Assembly: GCF_024172165.1 (NCBI RefSeq)
Contig: NZ_JAMZEB010000002.1
Coordinates: 1,054,001-1,118,000 of the forward strand
DNA from: Nonomuraea thailandensis
GTDB lineage: Bacteria; Actinomycetota; Actinomycetes; Streptosporangiales; Streptosporangiaceae
Reading direction: 5' to 3'
DNA length: 64,000 nt
A program made the position numbers and the translations under genes. The notes under the pieces were generated by a model. It had not been told where the DNA came from. It saw only the letters and a program-made list of their open reading frames with translations, and did not search any database. Position 1 is the stretch's first letter; each line of letters opens with the position of its first letter. Positions 54,391 through 62,144 of this stretch are shown in pieces.

Positions 54391-55292
54391 GCTGCTCCCT
54401 CCTGCCAGGCGGCCAGGATCGCGGCCACCTCCTCCCGTACGGCGGCCGGCAGCGCCCGGCTCGGCGGGCGCACGTCGCGGCGGCACAGCCCGAGCTGCGC
54501 CAGGGCCTCCTTGACCACCGCCACGTTGTCGGCGGAGGAGTCCGCGCCGCGCAGCTCCTCGAACCTCCTGATCAGCTCCCACACCTCCATCGCGGCGGCG
54601 TACTCGCCGGCCCGCAACGCGTCGCGCATGCGCAGCGTCAGCTCCGGCGCCGCGGTGACCAGCCCGGAGGTGAAGCCGCGGGCGCCCACCGCCCAGTACG
54701 CCGGCGTGTACGGCTCCGCCAGCCCGCACAACCACGCGAACCGCTCCAGCCCGGCATCCCGCGCCACCGACGCGAACCTCACCGGATCGGGCACCGCGTA
54801 CTTGACTCCGACCACGTTCGGGCACGCCTCGCCCAGCCGCGCCACCTCCTGGCCGGTGATCCGCGGGCTGCGGATGTACGGCACCACGCCCAGGTCGGGC
54901 ACGGCCTCGGCGATCTGCCGGTGGTAGTCCACCCAGCCCTCGGCCGCCACGTACGGGTGCACCGGCTGGTGCACCATCACCGCGCGGGCGCCGTGGTCGC
55001 GTGCGTGCCGGGCGGCCTCGGCCGCCGAGAACGCGTCGAGCCCGACGCCGGCCAGCACGATCGCGCCGTCACCGGCCGCCGCCGCCGTGGACTCCAGCAC
55101 CCGGCGCCGCTCGTCCGGCGTCAGCGCGTGGAACTCGCCGGTGTTGCCGTTGGGCGTGATCACCTTCACGCCCGCGCCGACCAGCCGGCGCACCAGCTCG
55201 GCGTTCGCGCCGAGGTCGACGGCGCCGCCCGCGTCGAAGGGCGTCACGGTGACGGCCGCGACGTCGTTCAGGATCTCGGTCAGGGACTGCAC
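54387..55292 (-). CDS. DHDPS/KDG-aldolase-family protein (likely keto-deoxy-sugar acid lyase or dehydratase)
   Basis: 301 residues. VTVTPFDAGGAVDLGANAELVRRLVGAG and TPNGNTGEFHALTPDERRRVLE are family signatures; the Schiff-base Lys is in VVGVKYAVPD and Tyr in VPYIRSP. The NTGEF form and the context resemble 5-dehydro-4-deoxyglucarate dehydratase or 2-keto-3-deoxy-acid aldolases rather than lysine-pathway DapA. It sits between the sugar-acid dehydratase and the MFS carrier, so it probably handles the keto-deoxy product. Which of the two reactions it performs is not decidable here. Confidence 0.85.
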   Translation of the reverse strand: MQSLTEILNDVAAVTVTPFDAGGAVDLGANAELVRRLVGAGVKVITPNGNTGEFHALTPDERRRVLESTAAAAGDGAIVLAGVGLDAFSAAEAARHARDHGARAVMVHQPVHPYVAAEGWVDYHRQIAEAVPDLGVVPYIRSPRITGQEVARLGEACPNVVGVKYAVPDPVRFASVARDAGLERFAWLCGLAEPYTPAYWAVGARGFTSGLVTAAPELTLRMRDALRAGEYAAAMEVWELIRRFEELRGADSSADNVAVVKEALAQLGLCRRDVRPPSRALPAAVREEVAAILAAWQEGAA

Positions 55293-55298
55293 CTGTGC

Positions 55299-56630
55299 TC
55301 AACCTCTGCTCTCTGCGGGGATGTTCTCGTTCAGCGGCCGGACCTTCACCACGAAGCCGTAGATCAGTGTGCCCAGGATGGCCATCACCCCGGCGAACAC
55401 CATCGGGCCCGTGTACGAGTTGCCGCTCATCGTCAGGAAGAACCCGATGAGGATCGGGCTGATGATGTTGCCGATCTGCGAGCCGAAGTTCTGGAAGCCG
55501 GCGACCGAGCCGATCACCGAGGGGGCGGGGGCGACCTCGGCGGGCAGGCTGAGGATGGCGGCGCCGGCGAAGGAGTGGGCGCAGTTGCTGATCGACAGCA
55601 GCACCAGCACGGCCACGTTCCCGTCCACGAACGTGGTCAGCGCGATCGTCGAGGCCAGCAGCATGCCGGTGATGATGGGCAGCTTGCGGGCACGGGAGAT
55701 GGGCACGCCGCGGCGTACCAGCCAGTCGGAGAACGCGCCGCCCGCGATCGTGGCGCCCACCGCGAGCAGCGACGGGATCGAGCCGAACACGCCCAGCTCC
55801 AGGATCGTGAAGCCGCGGTCCTCGACCAGGTAGCTCGGGTACCACGTGAGGAAGAACGCGCCCGTCGCCGAGCGGCAGACGTAGCCGAGCACCAGCCCCC
55901 AGACGGTGGGGTAGCGCAGCAGCTCCACCCAGCGCACCCGCGGGCCGCTCTCGGGCACGGCGGCGTCGCCGCCCTCGATGTAGTCGAGCTCGGCCTGGGA
56001 GATGCGGGGATGCTCACGCGGCGAGCGGTAGATCATCCACCAGCCGATCACCCACAGCATGCCGACCACGCCGATCACGACGAACGCCGCGCGCCAGCCG
56101 AAGGCGGCGATCAGCGCGGTCACGACGGGCACGGACAGGGCCACGCCGGCCTGCTGCCCGGTGTCGAACAGGCTGGAGGCCAGCGCCCGCTCCCTGCGCG
56201 GGAACCAGGTGGCGACCACCTTGATGTTGGCCGGCTGCACGGGAGCCTCGCCGATGCCGAGGCCGAGCCGGGTCAGCAGCAGCGTGCCGACGCCGTGGGC
56301 CAGGGCCGTCGCGGCCGTCCACAACGACCACCACACGACGGCGATCGGGTAGATGAGGCGGGGGCCGAAGCGGTCGAGCAGCCATCCCGAGGGCAGCTGG
56401 AAGATCGCGTACGTCCAGAAGAACGAGCTGAGCAGGATCCCTTTCGTGGTCTGGTCGAAGCCCAGGTCGTCCTGCATGTAGGTGCTGGCGACGCTGAGGG
56501 CGGAGCGGTCGAGGTAGGCGATGGTCAGGCCGAGGCCCGACAGGGTGATGATCGTCCAGCGGAGTCGGGACCGTGCGCGTCGCGCCGTCGCGGGCACGGC
56601 AGGGGCGGGTGTTGCGGAGTTAGACTGCAT
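55299..56630 (-). CDS. MFS transporter, anion:cation symporter type (sugar acid uptake)
   Basis: 443 residues, 12 predicted helices. LTIAYLDRSALSVASTYMQ and the loop PSGWLLDRFGPRLIYP (DRFG motif between helices 2 and 3) match the ACS group that includes glucarate, galactonate and hexuronate carriers. LGIGEAPVQPANIKVVATWFPRRERA is the strongly conserved helix 4-5 region of that group. It is the first gene of the catabolic operon (7-base gap to the next gene) and diverges from the GntR regulator. A sugar acid substrate is likely but unspecified. Confidence 0.92.
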   Translation of the reverse strand: MQSNSATPAPAVPATARRARSRLRWTIITLSGLGLTIAYLDRSALSVASTYMQDDLGFDQTTKGILLSSFFWTYAIFQLPSGWLLDRFGPRLIYPIAVVWWSLWTAATALAHGVGTLLLTRLGLGIGEAPVQPANIKVVATWFPRRERALASSLFDTGQQAGVALSVPVVTALIAAFGWRAAFVVIGVVGMLWVIGWWMIYRSPREHPRISQAELDYIEGGDAAVPESGPRVRWVELLRYPTVWGLVLGYVCRSATGAFFLTWYPSYLVEDRGFTILELGVFGSIPSLLAVGATIAGGAFSDWLVRRGVPISRARKLPIITGMLLASTIALTTFVDGNVAVLVLLSISNCAHSFAGAAILSLPAEVAPAPSVIGSVAGFQNFGSQIGNIISPILIGFFLTMSGNSYTGPMVFAGVMAILGTLIYGFVVKVRPLNENIPAESRG

Positions 56631-56876
56631 TCAAGCTCCAGGCTGCAGGTCAGTGCAGTGGTCACGCCGGACCGCCGGCTCGCGAGCCCGCCGGCCGCCG
56701 CGCCAACGGCGTCCTGACGGGGATCCGTCCGGTCCGGGTGTGCGATGAACGGAGCCGTCTTCGCCGGTGTGGTCCGTGGCCGCGGGCCACACCGGACGGC
56801 TCGGGTTACGGGCCTCCTCAGGTGAGTTTTCTTCAAGTCCTAATTCACGCGACTGTAACGCAAAAGAGCGGTCATA

Positions 56877-56895
56877 TACGAGATGCGATGTACGA
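56877..56895. promoter_or_regulatory. Possible GntR operator
   Basis: TACGA is repeated at 56877-56881 and 56891-56895 within an AT-richer stretch flanked by ATAT on both sides, just before the GntR start and in the divergent promoter region. The second copy also reads as a -10 box (TACGAT). Confidence 0.35.
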
Positions 56896-56908
56896 TATCT
56901 TTCATGTC

Positions 56909-57577
56909 ATGAGTGAGGTCATGGCGTCCCCGGTCTTCTCCGGCCAGCCCAGATCGCTGTCTTCACGGGGCACGGTCGTCCTGGAGGCGATCAAGCACGC
57001 GATCCTGACCGGCGCGCTCCCGCCCGGCCGCCAGCTCGTCGAGACCGAGCTCGCCCAGCAGCTCGGCGTGTCCAAGACACCCGTGCGCGAGGCGCTCAAG
57101 ACGCTGGCGGGCGCGGGCCTGGTGACGATGAGCGAGTACAAGGGCGCGACCGTGCGCGCGGTGGACGACGCGCTGATGGAGTGGGTCTACGACCTGCGCC
57201 TGCTGCTGGAGCCCGAGGCCGTCACCCGCACGGTCGAGCGCGGGGCCGACCTGAGCCCGGCCGCCGAGGCCCTGCGCCGCGCCGACACCGCCGCCGACCG
57301 CGCCGACCGCAGCCTCGCCAACCGCGACTTCCACCGCGCCCTCTACGCCGGCTGCGGCAACCCGCTGCTCGTCAGCACCCTCGACTCGCTGCGCGACCAG
57401 ACCGCGCTCATCTCCGCGGCGGCCTGGGAGCGCGTCCCCACCTGGGAGGCGGAGGCCGACGAGCACCGCGAGATCCTGCGGGCCGCCGAGTCGGGCTCCG
57501 CCGCCGAGGCCGCGCGGCTGCTGCGCGAGCACGTGTGCCGGTTCGTCGAGCGGGTCAGGGAGAGCGGCGGCCTGTGA
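56909..57577 (+). CDS. GntR-family regulator (FadR/FCD type)
   Basis: About 222 residues. The winged helix has VVLEAIKHAILTGALPPGRQLVETELAQQLGVSKTPVREALKTLAGAGLV, a textbook FadR-type domain. The all-helical FCD effector domain follows, with VYDLRLLLEPEAVTRTV, DFHRALYAGCGNPLLVSTLDSL and DEHREILRAAESG supplying Asp/His metal-site residues. It diverges from the sugar-acid operon and probably represses it until the acid or its keto-deoxy product binds. The ATG at 56909 is chosen; 56888 and 56921 are alternatives. Confidence 0.9.
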   Translation: MSEVMASPVFSGQPRSLSSRGTVVLEAIKHAILTGALPPGRQLVETELAQQLGVSKTPVREALKTLAGAGLVTMSEYKGATVRAVDDALMEWVYDLRLLLEPEAVTRTVERGADLSPAAEALRRADTAADRADRSLANRDFHRALYAGCGNPLLVSTLDSLRDQTALISAAAWERVPTWEAEADEHREILRAAESGSAAEAARLLREHVCRFVERVRESGGL

Positions 57578-57660
57578 TCCATCTCTCAGCCTGATCTTTG
57601 CCGGGAGCCGGGGCCCGGCACGTCCCTACGATGATCAACGATCATTCGGAGGGGAGTCCG

Positions 57661-58455
57661 TTGTCTGGGCAAGAACGCGTACGGGCCATCCTGGAGAGCC
57701 GTCTCGTGCAGCGGGCGGTCATCCTGGTCATCGTCGTCAACGCGATCACCATCGGCTGCGAGACCAGCGCGTACCTGATGCAGCGGGCCGGCGGCCTGCT
57801 GCACGCCATCGACCGGGTCGCGCTGGCCGTCTTCACCGTGGAGCTGGCCGCCCGCCTGTACGCCTACCGCAGGGCGTTCTTCAGGGACCCCTGGAACTGG
57901 TTCGACGCGATCATCGTCGCCGTCGCGCTCATCCCGGCCTCCGGCCCCACGTCCGTGCTGCGCGCGCTGCGCATCCTGCGGGCGCTGCGGCTGGTCTCGG
58001 CCGTGCCCAGCATGCGCCGCGTGGTCGGCGCGCTGCTGGCCGCCGTGCCCGGCATGGCCTCCATCATCGGGCTGCTGGTGCTGATGATCTACATCGCGGC
58101 GGTCATCGCCACCAAGCTCTTCGGCGACATCGTGCCCGAGCGCTTCGACGAGCTGCCGCGCTCGCTGTTCACGCTGTTCCAGATCATGACCGGGGACGAC
58201 TGGGGGAACGTCGCCCAGGAGGTCATGGAGCAGAAGCCGTGGGCGTGGATCTTCTTCATCGTCTACATCCTCATGTCCACGTTCGTGGCGCTCAATCTGT
58301 TCATCGCGGTCGTGGTCAACGCCATGAACGAGGAGGGCGACACCCCGCCGGAGCTCGAAGCGGTCAAGCAGGAGCTGGCCGCGGTGAACGCCAAGCTGGA
58401 CCAGCTCCTCATCCGTGAGCGCCCGGAGGAACTCCGCTCCGCGGCCGATCGTTGA
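57661..58455 (+). CDS. Six-helix voltage-gated-type cation channel
   Basis: About 264 residues, one channel repeat like NaChBac. S1 to S3 run from RLVQRAVILVIVVNAITIG; S4 is SVLRALRILRALRLVSAVPSMRR with Arg at every third position; S5 is ASIIGLLVLMIYIAAVIATKLF; S6 is WAWIFFIVYILMSTFVALNLFIAVVVNAM. The pore loop reads FQIMTGDDWGN where NaChBac has a LESWAS-type filter; two Asp suggest calcium preference. A C-terminal helix (ELEAVKQELAAVNAKLDQLL) is the usual coiled-coil assembly domain. TTG 57661 is chosen as start: GGAGGGGAG ends 6 bases before it. Confidence 0.9.
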   Translation: MSGQERVRAILESRLVQRAVILVIVVNAITIGCETSAYLMQRAGGLLHAIDRVALAVFTVELAARLYAYRRAFFRDPWNWFDAIIVAVALIPASGPTSVLRALRILRALRLVSAVPSMRRVVGALLAAVPGMASIIGLLVLMIYIAAVIATKLFGDIVPERFDELPRSLFTLFQIMTGDDWGNVAQEVMEQKPWAWIFFIVYILMSTFVALNLFIAVVVNAMNEEGDTPPELEAVKQELAAVNAKLDQLLIRERPEELRSAADR

Positions 58456-58503
58456 CGCGGGCGTCACACGTTCCGATCTTCGCTCGACAGGAGAACAAGA
58501 GCC

Positions 58504-59460
58504 GTGGTCTTCAAGAGGATGCTGGGTGCGTTCGGGGTAGGCGCGCCATCGGTGGACACCGTGCTGTCCACGCCGCGTACCCGGCCGGGCGGCACGCTGG
58601 AAGGAGAGGTGCGGCTCAAGGGCGGCGACTTCGACGCCGAGATCGAGCACATCACCCTCGGCCTCGTGGCGCGGGTCGAGATCGAGCACGGCGACGGCGA
58701 GGGCGCCGGGCTCAGCGAGTTCGGCAGCATGCGCGTCTCCGGCCCCTTCACCCTGCGCAAGGGCGAGGAGCGCACCGTCGACTTCCGGATCCCGGTCCCG
58801 TGGGAGACCCCGATCAGCGAGATCGCCGGCGGGCCGCTGCGGGGCATGGCCGTGGGCGTGCGCACCGAGCTGGCCATCGCCAAGGCCGTCGACAAGGGCG
58901 ACCTCGACATGGTGGCCGTGGAGCCGCTGCCGTCGCAGCTGCGGATCCTGGAGTCGTTCCTGCAGCTCGGCTTCGCCTTCAAGTCGGCCGACCTGGAGGC
59001 GGGCCACCTGCGCGGCGTGCGGCAGGAGCTGCCGTTCTACCAGGAGATCGAGTTCTACCCGACCGGGCAGTACGCGGGGCGGGTGGGCGAGATCGAGGTC
59101 ACCTTCGTCGCCGACCCGGCGGGCCTGGAGGTGGTGCTGGAGGCCGACAAGCGCACCGGCCGCTACTCCTCCAGCGACGCCATCGGCCGCTTCCACGTCA
59201 GCCATGAGGACGCGCTGCGTACGGACTGGGCGGGCGAGCTGGGGCGCTGGCTCGACGGCCTCTCCCAGTACGGCGGCGGCCACCACGGCGGTCATCACGG
59301 TGGCCACCACGGCCACCACGACGAGCACCACGGCCACCACGGCGGGCCCGGCATGGGCATGGTCGTCGCGGCCGGCGCGGCCGGTGTGGTGGGCGGCCTC
59401 GTGGCCGGTGAGGTGGTCGAGGAGGTCGTGGAGGAGTTCTTCGAGGGCGGCGACTGGTAA
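58504..59460 (+). CDS. Spo0M-family (arrestin-like) protein with His-rich tail
   Basis: 318 residues. VFKRMLGAFGVGAPSVDTVLSTPRTRPGGTLEGEVRLKGGDFDAEIEHI is the standard opening of Spo0M proteins, an arrestin-like beta-sandwich linked to sporulation or development control. After residue 255 comes a segment of about 25 residues made almost only of His and Gly, a likely metal-binding tract, then a small hydrophobic Gly/Ala/Val helix and an acidic end (EEVVEEFFEGGDW). GTG 58504 follows AGGAG. It trails the ion channel by 48 bases and may share its message. Confidence 0.9.
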   Translation: MVFKRMLGAFGVGAPSVDTVLSTPRTRPGGTLEGEVRLKGGDFDAEIEHITLGLVARVEIEHGDGEGAGLSEFGSMRVSGPFTLRKGEERTVDFRIPVPWETPISEIAGGPLRGMAVGVRTELAIAKAVDKGDLDMVAVEPLPSQLRILESFLQLGFAFKSADLEAGHLRGVRQELPFYQEIEFYPTGQYAGRVGEIEVTFVADPAGLEVVLEADKRTGRYSSSDAIGRFHVSHEDALRTDWAGELGRWLDGLSQYGGGHHGGHHGGHHGHHDEHHGHHGGPGMGMVVAAGAAGVVGGLVAGEVVEEVVEEFFEGGDW

Positions 59461-59528
59461 CCCCACCGCGCTTCCGGCGCCCCGGCCACGGCCGGCCCGT
59501 GGCCGGGGCACGCCTCCGCCCAGTCCGT

Positions 59529-59549
59529 GGCCGGGGTCACGCCCCGGCC
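59529..59549. terminator. Bidirectional hairpin terminator
   Basis: GGCCGGGG and CCCCGGCC form a perfect 8-bp stem around TCACG between the convergent Spo0M and DsbA-family genes. Related CGTGGCCGGGG copies flank it. Confidence 0.65.
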
Positions 59550-59615
59550 GGTCTGTGGCAGGGTCGCGCCCCCGCCGGAGCCGGGCCCGCGAGGCGGCGC
59601 TTGTGCCCGCGGCCC

Positions 59616-60257
59616 TCAACAGCCGTCGATCGAGCAGGCCGCGCCTGACGCCAGGCGGTCGCCCTGCCGGGCCGCGGCCCTGTCGATGGCCTCGTGCAGC
59701 CCGGCCCGGGTGGGCATGCCCTCGATCCGGATGTCCTCGACGAGGATCGTCGGGACGGCCGTGATGCGGTGCGCGGCGGCCTCGGCCAGCGCCGCCCGGT
59801 GGGCCCGGGCGTAGCGGCCGCCCTCCAGCGCGGCGCGGTAGTCGGTGGCGGACAGGCCGGCCTCGCCCGCGAGCCGCTCCAGGACGTCCAGGTCGCCGAT
59901 GTCGAGCCCGTCCTCGAAGAAGGCCCGCAGCACGCGGTCGTGGTAGGCGCCGGCCAGGTCGTGCTCCTTGGCGAACTGGTAGCCCTCGAAGGCCAGGCGC
60001 GTGTACGGCTGCGGCGAGACGTCCGGCAGCCGGATGCCGACGCCCATGGACCTGGCCATCGGGTAGACCACCCGTGACCAGATGCCGCGCAGGTAGTCGC
60101 CCTCCGGGCGCAGCGTCGGGACGGGCTCGGGCCGCAGCTCGAACGGCATCCAATCGACGGAGACGTCGCGGCCGGCGGTGGCCTCGGCGAGCGGCTGCCC
60201 GGCCAGCAGGCAGAAGGGGCAGACGTAGTCGGACCAGACCTTGATGCGTACGGTCAT
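59616..60257 (-). CDS. DsbA-family (FrnE-like) thiol oxidoreductase
   Basis: 213 residues. KVWSDYVCPFCLLAGQPLAEA carries the CPFC redox pair at the thioredoxin-fold N-terminus. An all-helical insert (about 70-165) and a closing AHRITAVPTILVEDIRIEG with the cis-Pro loop (VPT) complete the FrnE/2-hydroxychromene isomerase-like architecture. Extra Cys occur at the very C-terminus (ACSIDGC). No signal peptide, so a cytosolic disulfide or isomerase role is likely. It is last in an operon with the deaminase (13-base gap) and two SMR genes. Confidence 0.88.
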   Translation of the reverse strand: MTVRIKVWSDYVCPFCLLAGQPLAEATAGRDVSVDWMPFELRPEPVPTLRPEGDYLRGIWSRVVYPMARSMGVGIRLPDVSPQPYTRLAFEGYQFAKEHDLAGAYHDRVLRAFFEDGLDIGDLDVLERLAGEAGLSATDYRAALEGGRYARAHRAALAEAAAHRITAVPTILVEDIRIEGMPTRAGLHEAIDRAAARQGDRLASGAACSIDGC

Positions 60258-60270
60258 GCGAGGATCCCTT

Positions 60271-60747
60271 TCAGCGGGCGAGCCAGGCGTCGAACGGTTC
60301 CCGGGCGCCGTCGACGGGGAGATGCAGCGGGGACAGCCGCCACTGTTCGACGGGGACGGCGAACAGGTCGTAGGAGGAGGCGTAGTCGAATCCGGCGGCC
60401 GCGGCGGCGTGCCGGTCGGCGGCGAAGACGATCCGGCCGATGCCGGACCACAGGGCGGTCACGTAGCACAGCGGGCAGGGCTCGCCCGAGGCGAGCAGCG
60501 TGGCCCCGGCCAGGGCGTGGGGCCCGTGATCGCGGGCGGCGGCGCGCAGGGCGACGATCTCGGCGTGCGCGGTGGGGTCGCGGTGCGCCCGGACCCGGTT
60601 GACGCCCGATCCGAGCACCGCGCCTGTGCCGTCCACGACGAGCCCGGCGAACGGGATGCCGCCGGCGTGGACCTCGGCGGTGGCCAGGGACACGGCCTGG
60701 GCCAGCAGCTCGGGGAGCCAGGCGGGCCGAGTGGCGTTCCGCGTCAC
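60271..60747 (-). CDS. Nucleoside/nucleobase deaminase (CDA fold)
   Basis: 158 residues. Zinc site HAEIVALRAAA (His and the catalytic Glu) with EPCPLCYVTALWSGIGRIVFAA (PCxxC), plus NRVRAHRDPTAHAE, the signature of guanine deaminase and tRNA-adenosine deaminase relatives. It hydrolyses an amino group from a base or nucleoside; guanine is the commonest substrate of proteins this size. GTG 60747 lies 2 bases after the upstream SMR stop, so the genes are coupled. Confidence 0.88.
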   Translation of the reverse strand: MTRNATRPAWLPELLAQAVSLATAEVHAGGIPFAGLVVDGTGAVLGSGVNRVRAHRDPTAHAEIVALRAAARDHGPHALAGATLLASGEPCPLCYVTALWSGIGRIVFAADRHAAAAAGFDYASSYDLFAVPVEQWRLSPLHLPVDGAREPFDAWLAR

Positions 60748-60749
60748 GG

Positions 60750-61070
60750 TCAGATCCCCGCTGCGATCTTGAGGAGGGCGACGCCGCCGATGATGGCGGC
60801 GAACGAGGCGAGCTTGGCCGGGGTGATCTTCTCCTTGTAGATGAGGGCGCCGAGGATGACCGTGCCGATGGAGCCGACGCCGGTCCAGATGGTGTAGCCG
60901 ACGCCGACGTCCAGCGTCTTGAGCGCCAGGCTGAGGGTGAAGATGCCGCCGGCCGCCGACAGCAGGGTGAAGACCGACGGCCACAGGCGGGTGAAGCCCC
61001 TGGTGGCGTTGGTGCCGAGGGCGAAGCCGATCTCGAAGACGATCGCGACGGACAGGTAGATCCAGGCCAT
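60750..61070 (-). CDS. Small multidrug resistance (SMR) transporter, copy 2
   Basis: 106 residues, four helices. WIYLSVAIVFEIGFALGTNATRGFTRLW contains the essential membrane Glu (FEIG). LALKTLDVGVGYTIWTGVGSIGTVILG is the conserved SMR helix 3-loop. SMR proteins act as dimers exporting cationic compounds or guanidinium with proton antiport. It is close in sequence to its neighbour, with YTIWTG identical, suggesting a heterodimeric pair. AAGGAG lies 8 bases before ATG 61070. Confidence 0.93.
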   Translation of the reverse strand: MAWIYLSVAIVFEIGFALGTNATRGFTRLWPSVFTLLSAAGGIFTLSLALKTLDVGVGYTIWTGVGSIGTVILGALIYKEKITPAKLASFAAIIGGVALLKIAAGI

Positions 61071-61099
61071 GATGAGGCTCCTTGGGGATGAGGGGGTTG

Positions 61100-61456
61100 T
61101 CAGGCGGCGGACGGCTCGGCGGACGTCTCGGCGGACGCTGAGCGGTCGGCGAGCTTGAGGCCCAGGACGCCGCCGATGATCAGGACGAAGGCCAGGGCCT
61201 TCCAGAGGGTCAGCTGCTCGTCGAAGATCAGGGTGCCGAGGACGACGGTGCCGACCGAGCCGATGCCGGTCCAGATGGTGTAGCCGACGCCGACGTCCAG
61301 GGTCTTCAGCGCCAGGCTCAGGAAGAAGATCCCGGCGCCTGCCGCGGCGGCCGTGAGCAGGGACGGCCCCAGCCGGGTGAACCCTTCGGTGGCGTTGGTG
61401 GCCAGGGCGAAGACCACCTCGAAGACGGCTGCGACGAGCAGGTAGATCCAGGCCAT
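61100..61456 (-). CDS. Small multidrug resistance (SMR) transporter, copy 1
   Basis: 118 residues, four helices and a charged C-terminal tail (LADRSASAETSAEPSAA). WIYLLVAAVFEVVFALATNATEGFTRLG carries the membrane Glu (FEVV) and SLALKTLDVGVGYTIWTGIGSVGTVVLG the conserved motif. It is the first gene of the operon and diverges from a MarR regulator. With the second SMR gene 29 bases downstream it probably forms the two subunits of an efflux pump. Confidence 0.93.
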   Translation of the reverse strand: MAWIYLLVAAVFEVVFALATNATEGFTRLGPSLLTAAAAGAGIFFLSLALKTLDVGVGYTIWTGIGSVGTVVLGTLIFDEQLTLWKALAFVLIIGGVLGLKLADRSASAETSAEPSAA

Positions 61457-61470
61457 CGAGACTCCTATAT

Positions 61471-61519
61471 GCATGTACGTACAAATACTTGCTGGCGAGC
61501 AAAATGTTGCATGTACATG
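61471..61519. promoter_or_regulatory. Repeated palindromic sites between SMR and MarR genes
   Basis: GCATGTAC occurs at 61471-61478 and 61509-61516, the second inside CATGTACATG (61510-61519). Between them TTGCT-ggcg-AGCAA (61489-61502) is another inverted repeat. The AT-rich spacer of about 100 bases must hold both divergent promoters, so these are good MarR operator candidates. Confidence 0.6.
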
Positions 61520-61559
61520 TATGCTTCTGTCAAGCCGGTTCCGAGCACGAAGAGGTCCC

Positions 61560-62003
61560 ATGGATCACACAGCCGCCCCACCCGTCGCCGACACCTGGCA
61601 GCACGTGCTCCTGCTGCACTCCCTCGTGGAAGGCAGGCTCGCCACAGCGCTGCAGCGCAGGCACGGCATCGGCCTGTCGGAGTTCCGCGCGCTCGGCCAC
61701 CTCGCCGCTTCCCCCACCGCCGAGCTGCGCATGCAGGAGCTGGCCGACAAGGTCGGGCTCAACCAGAGCTCGGTGACCCGCCTGGTGGCGCGGCTGAACG
61801 CGGCCGGTTTCGCCTACCGCGACCTGTGCCCGGACGACAAGCGCGGCGTCTACACGGTCATCACCGAGACCGGCCGGGCCAGGTACGCCGAGGCCGGCCG
61901 CACCTACGAGGAGACCCTGGAGGCCGCGCTGAAGGAAGCGGGGCAGGCGGACCCGCACCTGGCCACCGCCCTGACGACGCTGGGCCTCACCACCGCCCGC
62001 TGA
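61560..62003 (+). CDS. MarR-family regulator of the SMR operon
   Basis: About 147 residues. The winged helix includes LSEFRALGHLAASPTAELRMQELADKVGLNQSSVTRLVARLNAAGFAYRDLCPDDKRGVYTVITETGRARY, with dimer helices at both ends. AGAGG lies 5 bases before ATG 61560. Divergent placement from two SMR genes and repeated palindromes between them indicate a drug- or metabolite-responsive repressor. The frame extends upstream to 61473, but the conserved part begins at 61560. Confidence 0.9.
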   Translation: MDHTAAPPVADTWQHVLLLHSLVEGRLATALQRRHGIGLSEFRALGHLAASPTAELRMQELADKVGLNQSSVTRLVARLNAAGFAYRDLCPDDKRGVYTVITETGRARYAEAGRTYEETLEAALKEAGQADPHLATALTTLGLTTAR

Positions 62004-62056
62004 CCCTCCTCCGGCCCGGGCGGAGGTGGTCGGCCGTTCCCGGGCGGGTGCCGGGC

Positions 62057-62144
62057 GAAGGCGGCAGCGGTGGTCAGCCGTCCACGGGCAGGCGGCGGGC
62101 GAAGGCGGCAGCGGTGGTCAGCCGTCCACGGGCAGGCGGCGGGC
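62057..62144. repeat. 44-bp tandem duplication across the MFS stop codon
   Basis: Two perfect copies, 62057-62100 and 62101-62144, each starting GAAGGCGGCAGCGGTGGTCA; a decayed third copy lies at about 62027-62056. The inner copy contains the last codons and stop (62118) of the MFS gene; the outer copy is untranslated. Confidence 0.95.

Noticed and set aside
54921..56717. 598-codon plus-strand frame opposite the MFS and DHDPS-family genes
   Set aside because: His/Asp/Arg/Gln-rich translation without domains; both minus-strand genes have full family signatures.
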